Both the position numbers and the translations under genes were made by a program. From the NCBI RefSeq assembly GCF_947172395.1, contig NC_069094.1:13940292-14004291 (forward strand): a stretch of 64,000 bases of DNA. The letters are read 5' to 3'. This stretch comes from Bicyclus anynana. Taxonomy: Eukaryota > Arthropoda > Insecta > Lepidoptera > Nymphalidae. Every line of letters begins with the position of its first letter. Within the stretch, counting starts at the first letter, position 1. The notes under the pieces are model-generated. The model searched no databases, had not been told where the DNA came from, and worked only from the letters and a program-made list of their open reading frames with translations. Below are positions 42,591 through 55,212 of this stretch, piece after piece.

Positions 42591-43087
42591 GCTAACTAAT
42601 TATAAGTGGAAGCTAATAACTTTAGCAACAGTTCGCAGAACATACAAAGATCACGCTTTACAAAGTGCCGCCCTGTGTCTGACCTGAGACATGGGTGTTA
42701 AGCTTAACGTGCCTGTAATTACAACGGAGCGTGCAGTGGCGTGCACAAGGTGTAGGCCAAGGGTATGCATTTACATAAGGCATTACATACAACCTATCTA
42801 CATACCTGATCTCTAACTGTGGCTCTCATAAAAAGACTCAAGGCACGCCACTGTGAGCATGCCCTTTAGTTCAGAACACAGCAAAGGTGCAGGGTGGCAA
42901 AAGAAGCATGACGGTAGTAGTTACCCGGAAAATATCTGTCAGAAAAAGCTCTTCTACTAAACAATTCTGTGTTTGTAAGAAACAATACAGCATTGTGAGG
43001 TGATTATCAATGATTATTGAATATGAACCTTTGCTACAAACATGATCTGTATAATAAGCTGACGCTATAGATTTAAGCCTGCAAACC

Positions 43088-43125
43088 CATCATCATCATC
43101 ATTAAAAGCCAATGGACATCCACTG
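43088..43125 (-). mobile_element. RTE-type LINE extreme 3' end
   Basis: Reverse complement of the CAGTGGA...GGCTGATAATGATGATG end seen at 14310-14348, with the trinucleotide tail. Relic only. Confidence 0.5.
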
Positions 43126-43204
43126 ATGGATTCTCCAAGACCAGCGTGGATTTAAAAAAAAAAACGGTCCCGAGCCGTCAGCATGATACCTATATAATAT
43201 TTGG

Positions 43205-43352
43205 CTCTAATAGTTTCCTAAAGTTAAGGTTGCCTGGAAGATATTGCTATGAAGCGACAAGGCCGCCTTTTTGTATTTTACTTTTTTTTTCTCTCTCTTA
43301 TCTGTTCGTTATGTAGGTAGTTCATTCCCTTGTTTTGTGGTATACAAATATC
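43205..43352 (+). mobile_element. Third LINE family 3'UTR fragment
   Basis: Contains AGGTTGCCTGGAAGATATTGC and GCGACAAGGCCGCCTTTTTG, matching 61050-61090. Followed by an (ATC)n run shared with the next, minus-strand fragment. Confidence 0.65.
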
Positions 43353-43354
43353 AT

Positions 43355-43570
43355 CATCATCATCATCATCTCCTTACCCTTACTCCACTTAAGTGGGGTC
43401 GGAAAAATATGTCAATCTTTATCATTCGTCTCTATTACTCGTCAACTCATCATCCACTCTTTTTACACACATGTCCTCTTTCACACAATCCAACCATCTC
43501 TTCTTTGGCCTTCCTCTCCTCTTATGTCCTTCCACTTGCACATTCAACATTTTTCTAGTAACATGACTTA
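43355..43570 (-). mobile_element. LINE ORF2 C-terminal fragment with (ATG)n tail
   Basis: The minus strand reads, with frameshifts, a KRRGRPKKRWLDCVKEDMC-like stretch followed by DELTSNRDEW and YFSDPT, a common end of arthropod RTE-like LINE ORF2s, then (GAT)n. Not coding now; the plus-strand ORFs here are shadows. Confidence 0.65.
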
Positions 43571-43599
43571 TGGTGGACAAATATATAGTGTATAAATAA

Positions 43600-44330
43600 A
43601 TGATATCACCCTGAATCGTCCATACAATTGTGTTGATAAGGGATCAAATTACAAAAACCGAAATAACGAAACCAAAAGCAAAGTATGAAATAAAACGTTT
43701 AAAATTTTTCCACCGTGAAATTATGATAGATCACGTAATAAATTGGTTATGACGTATTTTTTGGCACCTACATTTATAGGATTAAATGCTATTCTATTTT
43801 TACTTTTTTTTCACCCTTTAGGAGAAGGTATAAAAATCACTTGGCATATTATGTTTTTTTTTTTTAAATTCCTTTTCAAAAAGTCTTCATAAGTAAACAA
43901 CAGCGATCACTGTGTCATCATCATCAAATTTCTGACCTCTGTATTTTGAAATAAATAATCAGACGACTTAAGTTAGGGAAAATGGAAAATATTTTATTTT
44001 TATCAATTTATTGCAACATTTTACTAGATACCCTTAATAATTTGTTAACTTTTTTTTAATGGAAATCTTTCAGCTAAAACAAAATCACAAAGGCCATAAC
44101 AGGTTGTTTTAATTCGATCTTACAGTCAGGGTTAAATTTGCTTCCGGTTGAAACTCTCCCTTAATTCACATTTCAGCGCGTATCTTTGATCTTTTGGTAC
44201 CGGAAGTGGGCTCCTTTAAATTCCGACCGCGAAGGTTACACTAAAAGCGATATCTGTGTCAGATTTATGAAATTTCCTTGAAATTATAATTTTGCGTGTC
44301 GCGGTTTTATAATGAGCCTAGTGAAATAGA
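43600..44330. other. Intergenic AT-rich DNA
   Basis: Between the LINE tails and the GCATGC MITE; nothing recognised. The same applies to 37802-38224, 39000-39255, 42591-43087, 44708-46179 (apart from a GC-rich patch at 45283-45400), 47200-47636 and 47856-48789. Confidence 0.5.
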
Positions 44331-44707
44331 GGTACTGTTACACATGCTCTAAAATAGCATGCTAAAAACGTGCTATTAAGTATGCTCCATACGGGCATGC
44401 TTATCATCAGTTTAAATTTGCTAGCAATAAGCATACTATTTTTAATTAGTATGCTCCTGAATGAGCACGCTCAAAGCAAACTTGCTAATTTGTATCTATC
44501 GCATACCTGTTTAGTCGCGCTTAAGGCACGCCCCCTTCCACCCGAGCAGCAAGTAGCATGCTCAAAAATCGCACGATTGTTGATTCTTGAGCAAGCTCGA
44601 AATAAGCATGCTCATTATTAGGAATGTTGCGATATACATGCTAATAAGTAGCAACTGCTCAATAGTAGCATGCTTTCGTGCCTGAAATGAGCATGTGTAA
44701 CAGTAGC
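44331..44707. mobile_element. MITE rich in GCATGC motifs, copy 1
   Basis: Ends GGTACTGTTACACATGCTC and GAGCATGTGTAACAGTAGC, nearly perfect TIRs of about 19 bp. Contains many AGCATGCT/GCATGC palindromes. An inverted related copy is at 55213-55537. The ORF here is an artefact. Confidence 0.8.
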
Positions 44708-45462
44708 GACCAATGAACTGTTGGTTTCATAGAAATAATATATTGAGCACTCTGTAATTTAATATTCAAGTGTTTTTTTCTTTCAAATAAATATGCTACC
44801 TTTTGATTAAATTAAAATATAAATAAAACACAATTACATCAGGAGCTTTGCTGTTTTATTTACGTTCAAACGAAAACAGAGAGCTTTAAAATTGTCTAAG
44901 TGCTTCTGAAACAAGTTAAGTTAATTCATTAAAAAAGACAAAATGAAAAGCGAAATAGCGGATATTAAATTAAGTCGAAAGTTATTTACGAGTAGTTGAT
45001 TCTATATCCTTAATTATTAAAATACGTTACAACCATTACAGAGCCAGGCTTTCCTCCTTATAGGAGAGAGGATATGGAGCTTCTACCCACCATGCTACTC
45101 CAATGCTGGTTGGCAGGATACAGAATCGCCAATCGTTTACAGCTCTTTACTTCGTGCACCGTCTATTGTCACTTCAGCTTCATAATTATGTTGGAGACTT
45201 TTCTCAAAATATAGAATAAATAGAATAAAATCAATATTTAAGGGTGCATCCATACAACAGACAGGTAAAAATGAATGTCAATCCATCTGCCCCGCGCCTG
45301 CACTGGGGCAGTGTCAAGTCCGGTAGAGTGCCCCGCGCAGGCTGCGAAGGTATCGCTTTCCCGCGCTGGGGTTGTGTCATTTCCGGTATGTGCGTCATTC
45401 ATCTCGTCGCCAAGACGTATTCAATATAAATATGTTACCGTTAAATTGTAAAACACGTTAGT

Positions 45463-45488
45463 TTATAATATCACTCGTGATATTATAA
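45463..45488. repeat. Short perfect palindrome
   Basis: TTATAATATCAC and its complement around TC. Confidence 0.85.
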
Positions 45489-46179
45489 TCTACCGTCATA
45501 TTGTCAACTGAAAATACTGATGGCAATTTAACATGTTAATTTTCGGTATATTATAATCAATCGGAAGTGAAAACGTTAAATTGCAATTTTAAAACGTCAA
45601 CTGTCCGAACTTGCCCCAGACCGTTCTGTGTCCATAGAGTTAGGAATAAAATTATGAATTATTACAATCTAACGGTGACATATATAAGACCCTCAAGAGG
45701 TGTCATCGTTGTTTCAACAGATGTCCAGCAGTGGTCTATTGGTTAAGACATCGAAGATTCCTACGATATAAAACACTTTAATCTTTTTAGTACGAAAAGG
45801 TTCAAATGAAGAATTCGTTGAGAAACTTCTTAATACTTATAATAAGTGCCTAAGTAATTCAAGACATTTTCGCGTAAATTTTATTATTATAATGGAATAT
45901 ACCGTTCGTTTCGTTGTAATCTAATATGGAGCAGAGCGGGGTATATTATCACGCAAGTCTGGCGATTAATTGAACGTTGTCAAAAGACCAAGTCATAGGC
46001 GGGTTACTATTTTATGCAGTGATGGATTTAGGTGTAGGTAAGGTTTTAGTATTTATTTGTATTATCGTTTATCTTTTTCTATGTACTTATAATAAATCTG
46101 TAGAGAGGTCAACTCTGTACATGAAACATATGTCCAAAATAACTATCAGGGGGTGATTAGTGATCGACGCTGATGCCAA

Positions 46180-46446
46180 AAAAGCAATCAGTAAAATTTT
46201 TGTCTGTCTGTAAGTTCGTTATAGAAACAAAATCTACTCGACTCGATTTTAACGAAACTTGGTACAACTATTCTTCAGGCAAGGTTATAGTATATTTTTT
46301 ATCACAGTACGATCAATAGGAGCAAAGTAGTGAAGGGAAATGTTGGGAAAACGGAAGAAGAAACTCTATTTTTACAGCGATAAGGACTACTGTAAGGGTT
46401 CCATTAAAGAGGTCTAAGGGCGGACGAAGTCGTGGGCGTCTGCTAG
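46180..46446 (+). mobile_element. Helitron-like element, third subfamily
   Basis: 3' end GTGGGCGTCTGCTAG before T at 46447; 5' end uncertain. The body has TCTGTCTGTAAGTTCG and CGATTTTAACGAAACTTGG. Confidence 0.6.
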
Positions 46447-46929
46447 TTTATAATAAATTTTATAAAACAGGGCTAATTATTTGCTTTCAAGATGCCGGGA
46501 CCAATAATAAACGCAAATACTATGAATGTATTTTCATGTTATTTTCGCTAATAGATAGAGTAGATAAGAGGGAGGTTTTAGCGTTTAATTTGTCACGATT
46601 TTGTGTAAAAAAATAACATTAATTGTTAAAAGTATCGGAAAATGTTAGACTGCCTAGAAGCTTCCTTCGGAAAGCTTTTTAGGAATAGTATGCTAATTGA
46701 AGAAATTAGTTCTGTTCTTTTTGCCACTATGTTTTTTATTTTTCTAGTCTTGGTATGCATTTACTCAGTACTTTATTATTTTTTTCTCTCAAATGGAAAT
46801 TTAGGAGTTAGGTCATTTCCACGAGAGGCACGAATAAATTGTATAGACACGTGAGATTTTAGCACAGAGCATTTTAGCGCAATCCTGGAACATGACGATT
46901 GAGCCAAATCTAGGGACTACATGATAGCA

Positions 46930-47195
46930 ATACATCTTATTATATAAATGCGAAAGGTCACGAGTCTAGTCACGAGTCGAGTTTAGTCACGAGATCTCGA
47001 AAATCGCTTGTTGCACAAAAATGAAATTTGGCAGAGAGGTAGTCTATAATTAGTAAGAACGGATTATGAAACGAAAGTCCTTCATTTTTAATGCTACAAA
47101 CTTGAAATATGGCAGAGAGGTGGTTTATAGTTGGTAGACGTCCGTTACAAAACAATTTTGCGGCAGGGCCGGATTAAGGAGGTTTGTAAGCTCTC
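46930..47195 (+). mobile_element. Helitron-like element, fourth subfamily
   Basis: ATAAATGCGAAAGGTCACGA, then two copies of the ATGGCAGAGAGGTGGTTTAT-type block, then AGGGCCGGATTAAGGAGG. The 3' terminus is lost. Confidence 0.55.
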
Positions 47196-47636
47196 GCAAG
47201 TTCCGCTAGTCTCTCATAACTCACACCACACTACCAAACACACTGTCATCAATAAGCCCTTCGCACCCGGTATGTTCGGCTCAAAGGCGCCTAATGGTCA
47301 TAAAACACTGTGACCCTCTTATTTTACCCATCATTAAATACAAAGTGATCAAATATCAGAAATTTTCCAATGTGATCAACACATTGGAATATTTTTGATA
47401 TTGGAAAGTCCGAAAAAAAATATTATTTTAAAAACAAAATACCCGACCGCTTAAGCGTAAAGAGAAAAACAAGTATCACAAAATGTATATAAAATTCTTA
47501 CTAAATACTCTATGGTTCCGCGGTGACAAACATCCTTTGCCCATAGATATTTTTTATTGTAGGTATGTATGTATGTAGGTATGTTACGCGAATACTCGAA
47601 GACGCCTTTACTGAATTAAATAAAAACCGGTGTCGC

Positions 47637-47855
47637 GTTAATTTAAGCCGTTTCTGAAAGAACTACATGAAAGAACAATATCTGAAAAACCTAAATCCTT
47701 ATGATATTCTTACATGCATGAATTAATCGGGCTAGCAGCACTTTCTAACTGATCAGCAGGTATAATATAATATTATGTTATATTTCGCTTTTTAGTTTAG
47801 TCGGTACGTTTTATGTTTTTGTAGTTGGTTGAATTTATTTAATATAACTTTTTTG
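47637..47855. repeat. Dispersed repeat, second copy of the 2233 family
   Basis: AATTTAAGCCGTTTCTGAAA, CTGATCAGCAGGTATAATAT, ATATTTCGCTTTTTAGTTTA. Confidence 0.7.
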
Positions 47856-48789
47856 TTTTTATGATAGTTTGTTTTTTCTGATTTGTTAGTTTTTTCAAGA
47901 TCAAACCTAACCAAACCAAACCAAGAAGATCAAATTCTTTAAAATACATATATCTAAATACAGACAATATCATTACTGACTTGTGTTGTGTTATATGTTT
48001 TTTTTTAACATTTTCTGTTAAAACAGTAATATATAGACGATATGATATATTTTTATAATGGTATTTTTACGACCTTTGATTTCATATCCGTATTGTTAGG
48101 GTAAGAAAAAAGAACAATCCAACACCACACCTTTTTGTTATTTACGGATTCAATTTTGAAAATTTAGATAGCCTATGTAACTTCCACAGTTCTGACGAGG
48201 TTTGGGATGTAGGGCGTGCCTAAGAAATAGATATCCATACATGCTCGGAAACATTACCCTCCTTCTGTAGCTACTATAAATACTTTTTAATATCGTTGAA
48301 AAATTTAACATCCTGCATTTTTACTTTAATTTAATATAATTTAATAACACACGCTCTTTAATATAAAAATTCCTGTTCGTTCGTTTGAGAATTGAAGCGG
48401 AACATTTTGGTTCTGTTAATATTAAACGAACGTATTTTTAAAATGCAACATAATAATCGCATAGACGAAAAAAAACTCCCTCACTAAACATTAACCCTAA
48501 GAACCCTTAATTTCTTTTTAAATTTTTGTACCACTTTGTAGACGTACTAATTAATATACGATACCCATGCCAAAACTCAGCTTTCTAGTTTTAACTGGTG
48601 GTTATCTTAACTAACTTTATCTAATTATTTACATAAACACATAAACTAAATTATTTAACTTATTAGATAAAGTAATTAACAACGGAATTTTATGCAAAAA
48701 CCGTTCGATATTTGCATAAATCGTAATCTAATGTCATTATAATGATTTTGTGAGATAGCAGTGGATCGCAGTCAAAAATTACCTTGTCA

Positions 48790-49335
48790 ATGAATAAATG
48801 CATCCAAATAATGAACAATTAATAAAAAGCCACTGATTAAAGAATGATCCAGAATGAGTCTTTACAAGGAGGGTGGTCAAGCCGGTGAAACCCATTAAAA
48901 AAAACAAGTGTCACGCGTCGCCTTGATTTCCGCATATACAAACTTTTTTCATAATTTGTGTTTAAAAAAAAACACAAACAACAATTATGTAAATTAAAAT
49001 AATAATCAATATCAATCAATAAATACTACGTACGTTCGGAACCATAATAAAAAATACTCTATCATATTTCTTTAGTTTTTATAAACAGGCTTTAAAATAT
49101 TTAAAAACATAAGACGCCTTTTTTAACCGACTTTCAAAAAGGAGGAGGTTCTACGTTCGACTGTATGTTTGTTTTTTTTTTTTTTTTCTTGAATAATATT
49201 GCAAATTACTGATGCCAAGCTTTTGAATTTTTGACGTTAGTTTTTGATTTTTTTTACTTGGAACGGCTACGACGATGTCGTGTTCCGTATTATTCTTTAA
49301 TCTGTGTGAAAAGCATTCAAATAAAGTAGTCTACG
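48790..49335 (+). repeat. Dispersed repeat, copy 2 (contains a short T-run repeat)
   Basis: Colinear with 12550-13190 but with the AACCGACTTTC... unit inserted at 49125-49187 and no Helitron. Confidence 0.75.
49125..49187. repeat. AACCGACTTCC short repeat, copy 4, inside a dispersed repeat
   Basis: Inserted between CGCCTTTTTT and CTTGAATAAT; the copy at 12550-13190 has the uninterrupted CGCCGTTTTTCTTGAATAAT. Confidence 0.9.
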
Positions 49336-49695
49336 TTTCGAGATTAAAAACAGTAATGGAATTAGCACTCAAATAATGGATAAAACTCTCACCTCATTTC
49401 GTGAGTGCGCAGTTTTATACGAACTAGCACAATATCTGCCCATTTCGCGTTTTTTACGCAGTTTTAAGCCATCGTAAAGTCGTTTATGTTGGTAATATCA
49501 ATCTCCACTTTATATTTTTCCTTTGTTCGAGAGGCTTTCCGGTAATTTTCGCCTGTTTTTATTATTTTTAATCTACATAAATTGTCAGCGGAAAAATCTG
49601 GTTTTTACACTGCAATTTCTTGAAAATATTAGTGGTTTAATTTTTTCACACATTCTAATAGACATCCCGGCCAAAACATGTCCCTTTATACTAAA

Positions 49696-49808
49696 CTAGT
49701 GGACGCCCGCTACTCATATAACACACTGACACATACACTTATACACAAACACACTTTTCACACACACACACACACACTTACACACAGACTTTCGCCTTTG
49801 TAATGTCG
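49696..49808 (-). mobile_element. Helitron-like remnant with CA repeat
   Basis: CTAGTGGACGCCCGCTACTC, then ACAC repeats, then ACTTTCGCCTTTGTAATGT; the internal part is deleted. Confidence 0.55.
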
Positions 49809-49809
49809 G

Positions 49810-50112
49810 TTTTTTTTTCATTTTTTTTTTATTCTTTACAAGTTAGCCCTTGACTACAATCACACCTGACGGTAAGTGACGGGAGGATGAAAATCCACAC
49901 CCCTTTCGGTTTCTACACGACATCGTACCGGAACGCTAAATCGCTTGGCGGTACGTCTTTGTCGGTAGGGTGGTAACTAGCCACGGCCAAAGCCTCCCAC
50001 CAGCCAGACCTGGACCAATTAAGAAAACCTCTATCGGCCCAGCCGGGGATCGAACCCAGGACCTCCGTCTTGTAAATCCACCGCGCATACCACTGCGCCA
50101 CGGAGGCCGTCA
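49810..50112 (-). mobile_element. SINE family B, minus strand
   Basis: Reverse complement of the family B consensus from poly-T (49811-49835) to the head GGCCTCCGTGGCGCAGTGG. An internal deletion removes the GCATCATCA region. Confidence 0.9.
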
Positions 50113-50411
50113 AGTGTGATAAAAGTTGGTTTTTATTAAAATATACTTCATGAACGTAGAATTTTTAAAGGAAAATACAATACACAAACTTTGTAAAAAG
50201 CCTTCGGTATCGCCCGGGTTAAAATAGCTTCAACTGGACAGACTAAGCCGACATACAATAGATAAATGCCGAGCTTTGTAGCTGCTGAGCAAACTACAAG
50301 TATCTGAAAGATAATACATTCTACATAGACGTTTAGTCACGAATACGGCGTTTTGGTGTATCAAAAATCTCTTAAACATATAACACAATGAATTGGTCTA
50401 GCTAAAACTAA

Positions 50412-50598
50412 AAATGGCTGCGCCCGCGTGGTTCCCGTTCCCGTAGGAATACAGGGATAATATATAGCATATAACCATCCTCGATTAATGGGTTATCTAA
50501 CGCAGAAAGCTTTTTCAAATCGGACCAGTAGTTCCTGAGATTAGCGGATCAAACAAACAAAGTCTTCAGCTTTATAATAATTATATATATTAGATATA
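50412..50598 (-). mobile_element. Helitron, second subfamily
   Basis: CCGCGTGGTTCCCGTTCCCG...GGGTTATCTAACGCAGAAAG...CTTTATAATAATTATATA matches 15217-15389. Confidence 0.7.
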
Positions 50599-50599
50599 G

Positions 50600-53340
50600 A
50601 GGAGAAAAATCATTTTAGTTATTTTCTTCGGGTATAGCCAAAGTCCAAGTTAATTTATTTCAATTAGGCTAAGTTTCCACGCACTTTTGAAAAGTCATGT
50701 CTTATGCTTACGAGGATTCCGAATAAAATAAAATACCGGTTAACACCCGTTGCACCCTTCTATTCGAACTACAACCACAGCCTCAACCCAATAGACAATC
50801 TCCGCTTTACTACGACTCCATTTCCGGCAAACTATTACAGTAATATTCTCAATGCAATAGATAGAAAGTTTTACTAGGACTTCATATCCGAAAAAATAAT
50901 CTATTTACATTCCCTTGATAAATTTGTACCCATGTAGGTTCATATTAGATTACATAAGTCGAAGCCGGAATAGCAATTCACGGCAAACTTATTATATTAC
51001 GACTATGAGTTGAAGTGATCTTTACAAAAAGAAAACGCTTAGCTAAGTGTTTTGTTTTTTATATAGGTACCTAGTAGGTATTGTATCTAACCACAGTTTG
51101 TTTGTGTGTTGATAATTTTATATACTTGCTGCAGGGCTACTTCCTCAAAAGCTACTGATAGGAAAGAAAATAGAGAAAATATTTTTTTAAATTTATTAAA
51201 GTCTCTTATTAATTCCCCATACCTTCCACCACTGAATCGTCGAATTTTTTTGTTTACTTAGCATGCATGAACAAACAAAATGATTTTTAAATGCATATTT
51301 TTAAGGAAAGTTTATAATTTCAGACGGTTTTGTTTTCCGTAGAAAAAATATTGTACACTAGGGATTAATAAATCAAACACAAAATACGGAAACACTTTGT
51401 GTCAAATTGTTTACATATATGTTGTATGAATTTACGTAGACAGCATATGATCGAATAAATTATTTCTCATAGAACATTGTGGCATTTTTTAATATCATAG
51501 CCAAAAGTATTCCTTGCTATAATACCGTTATGATTTATTTACCAAGTGAAGGAGAAAACAGTCGTCAAAACCTTCACAATTCTCTCATCGTATAACAATT
51601 TAATGTTTACATTAACTTTTGAACGTGAATAATAGCCGCGTCTACATGTGACTTAACAAGCTATTCATACACGCGATGAAATATAAACAAAGACCTGAAT
51701 AATAGTTTAAATTACATTGTGCCTATTTTGTTAAATAATAATTAATTAGACGATAATAACATTGGAAAATTTTCCTTCGGTTTTCGACTAGGTAATTAAA
51801 TCTGCCTGCCTAAAGTTATGAATTGTGAATTTTTTAGGACGTACTTGGTATCAGTTTCACTCTATTTTTTTTTTAGATTAATAATTTAGTGATTGTTCTC
51901 GCTCGCTTGTGATATTTTTGGCTTTAATCAATGTTAAGAAGACTATTGAAAGTATGGCTAATGAAAGTAGATACTGAAATTAACCTACAAATTAAAAAAA
52001 AAATCAGAAGGCATTCCCAAAATTATAATGCAAATATTGAAATATATTCAGAGCGATTTCAGTCTACTTTCGTTAGCAAATTCTAGTTATCAAATTAAGT
52101 CTAAATTTGAAGTTATTTCAATTATGCTTCACATTACGGCTGCCGTATATAAATTCCGTGAGTTGGATATGGACCCGGCTACATGAAATAAAATACAACA
52201 CACGCGCTGCAAATTAATTAAAAATTTTACGAGATGTAGTGTTTGCTCCAAGATTTGTGCGCGTTTAGACTTCATATTCGAAAATTCAATTAACGAATTT
52301 CCTTCGCTGTTAATTTAATTAATGAAACTGCTATAACGTCGCAAAATCTTGTATAAAATTTTCCAATTTTTTAATTTTCAAACTTGTCACCAGAGAGTTG
52401 AAAATTGATTTTCTGGTTAGCTAGTTCGGCCACAGATAATATGGTCTAGGGTTTAAGTTCCACGTTAGACCAAAAAAAAAAACAAAATACATTTTTACTT
52501 ACGACATAAAAATATTCTAACTAGCAGCGTGGAGTTGTAAAGTTGGCGGAATTTATGCAACCGCGTGTTATAAAACGCAAAGCAAATCTGTCTTTTTGCG
52601 TCTGATCTTTTTCCGATCGTATCGGCCTGTCTGTTATCTCATCGGACTATAAAAGTATATTTTTGTAAAAAGATTAGTGGACTATTTACTATAAGTAGGT
52701 ATATAAAACATGCGAAAATATTAATAAAAGGGGGTAGATTAGGGGCTGAAAGTTGACATTGATTTTCACACGGACATGTCATAGACGTCTGCTAGTATTT
52801 AAATAAGCAATTCTTGGGTGACGTATGAGTTTATACAGTATTGATTTTCCTACCTTTTTGTATTTTTATAGGGGACAGATTGTTATAGTCTTTGACAGAG
52901 ACTGTTCATTTGTTCAAGCCACGATAGATAACCACCCAGATATTCCAGTAAACCTAACATTGTGTTAGTAACATGCAAATATTTCATTATTGAATTCAAC
53001 TTTAACAACTATGTAAATACCATTCCGAAACTTCCATTAATCAATTCATAGACTACGTTCGTAAACACATTGTTTGAATACTTAGTCCTGATATTTTCAT
53101 ACGTATGAATTCCATATTTCTCTTTGTGTTATAACATGTTTCAATATATCAAAATCTACATATAAATGAAATTGAAGTGTATGTCTGAGATTTCAAAAGA
53201 ACTCTGTTTTCTTGTCTAACATGTTTCAAACAATACATCAAAATCTACATAATAGTATAAATACATTGAATTATTGAATTAATTTATGAATTGCAAAATA
53301 AATAAAAATTTAAAGTACTTCCCAAAATATTTTTCTTTTT
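50600..53340. other. Intergenic AT-rich desert
   Basis: About 2.7 kb with no ORF over 60 codons and no repeat I recognise, except a Helitron-like 3' end (GACGTCTGCTAG) at about 52795. 53460-54054 and 54455-55212 are similar. Confidence 0.5.
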
Positions 53341-53347
53341 TTTTAGA

Positions 53348-53409
53348 GAGTTTAACTACATTGCTAATGTTTTTCTTGTAAAAAAAACATTAGCAATGTA
53401 GTTAAACTC
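53348..53409. repeat. Perfect hairpin, 27-bp stem, 8-nt loop
   Basis: Left arm 53348-53374 and right arm 53383-53409 (ends GAGTTTAACT.../...AGTTAAACTC) are exact complements with loop CTTGTAAA. Confidence 0.97.
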
Positions 53410-53458
53410 CACAATTGCATTTTTGATCTAGTGAACTAGATCAAAAATGCAATTGTGG
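53409..53458. repeat. Perfect hairpin, 23-bp stem, 4-nt loop
   Basis: Arms 53409-53431 and 53436-53458 (CCACAATTGC.../...GCAATTGTGG) are exact complements with loop TGAA. It starts on the last base of the previous hairpin. Confidence 0.97.
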
Positions 53459-54054
53459 ATTTTGTATGAAAATTGTGTCTGGCCGCAATTTAACTACCTA
53501 CCAACCTACTTGCAATAACGGATAAGGGTATGAAAAAATTAAAAAATAAAATATAAAAGACTTTTTTATTTTTTCATTTATATATATCACTGGAGGTACT
53601 ACTATCTAACCTAAATACCTACCTGAATTACATCGTTTTACGAAGAGAAATTGGAGTACTGTATAAGTCGTCATAAACATAAACGATAAAAAATTAAAAG
53701 AGTATATTTATTTACGAATAATTTTATTAAAAATGTTACAATAAATCTTATTTCTATTCGTAATTTAAACTTGCTAAAACTAATTATTACTGTACATTGG
53801 AATGATGCCAAGATTTACGACTGCATATTCGTGTAGAATGCCACGGTCAAAGAAATTAAGTCTATTTTTTTGGTGTGATAAATTATATACAAAAATGTGC
53901 AAATGAATTAACTATTATTTTATTATAAAATTATTATCAATTAAGCGAAAATGTCATAAATTTACAAAAATGGTCTATAAGTAGATAACATGAGACTTGA
54001 ATAATAAAAAATATTCTTAAATAATATAAGTTAAGCAAAACATCGAAATGGGTG

Positions 54055-54165
54055 TAGTTTTTCATCCTACGTCTAACAAGTTAGCCCGCTTCTATCTTAT
54101 ATTGCATCGTCACTTACCATTAGGTGAGATTGTAGTCAAAGACTAACTTTTAAAGTACAAAAAAA
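54055..54165 (+). mobile_element. SINE family B 3' end
   Basis: CATCCTACGTCTAACAAGTT to GTAGTCAAAGACTAACTTTT; 5'-truncated. Confidence 0.7.
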
Positions 54166-54186
54166 ACTGTATTATACTTTTTTTAA

Positions 54187-54454
54187 AAATCGGTTGTCTG
54201 TAAAGTCGGTTTACTGACGATAGTTGAACGTGACAACGTCATAAGAAAATACTGATGGAAAGGTTGCATTTATCAAAAGAAAATGTTCGTTTTTCTAAAA
54301 CAATGAATATAGACCATAATAATCTTCATAGACCAGAATATACTTTATTTCTTGTAAAAAAGTTGGCAAACCTAGAGTTAGGGAACGACGCATGACGTCA
54401 TCTTTTTTTGAGTTTGCAGCTCCATCGAATTATAAGACGTTGTCACGTCAAAAT
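54187..54454 (-). mobile_element. MITE, TGACGTGACA family, copy 2 (uninterrupted)
   Basis: Minus-strand counterpart of 4069-4507. Terminal motifs GACGTGACAACGTC and GACGTTGTCACGTT are inverted repeats. Confidence 0.8.
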
Positions 54455-55212
54455 GTTTTTGTACCAATTCCCACAAATGAGGATTTTATTAATTTAAAGG
54501 TCATGGTTTTGATTCAAGTCCACTCACTCTAATAACAGTCTGAAGAGTAATAAAAAAAAATGAAAAACAGCAAGTAATAACTCACACGCCAATTTTCAGT
54601 TTTCTAGCGAAATTTTAAATAAAAAGATGAAAAACGACACCATTCTGTTTATCGCCAACAGCTGTCTGCTTTTAGCATTCTCTGTATTTATATAAAAAAA
54701 TATTTATTCAAAAAGACTGACCTTGATATATATTAAAAATTTAACTAGTAGAGGTCACACTTTCAAACTAATTCCTAACCCAGACGGCATAAAGACCTAA
54801 AAGTTTTCCAATATCACAGAAAAAAGGTCCAAAGCTGCTTGACCGATGTAATAACGATATTAAATCGGCCGATACTTCAACTGTTTAATTTCCGATACAC
54901 CGAAATATTTTCCCTCAATAGCTTGAATAATATTGACATAAAACGAATCCATTAAAATTACGTAGTAAAATATTTTATTCATCAAACATTGAAAGTAGGT
55001 ACTTAGCGTTAGCTTATATATTATTAAGTATAATGTGAAAGCCTTGGGTTTGATTCCCAGCTGCGTTAGGTTATGAATTATTAATTTCTAAGAAAAACAT
55101 CAGGTGTTGTTCGTTGGTGGTTTGACAACTGTTTGTAAAATGGTTTTTATTATAATAGATAATGATTTCGTATTAATTAAAAAGCTTCTTTGCACTCCTT
55201 TCTCTTATATAA

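Noticed and set aside
44370..44621. 83-codon ORF
   Set aside because: Lies wholly inside the GCATGC MITE.
46642..46854. 70-codon ORF with a hydrophobic stretch
   Set aside because: AT-rich chance ORF; hydrophobic residues come from T-rich codons and nothing else supports a gene.
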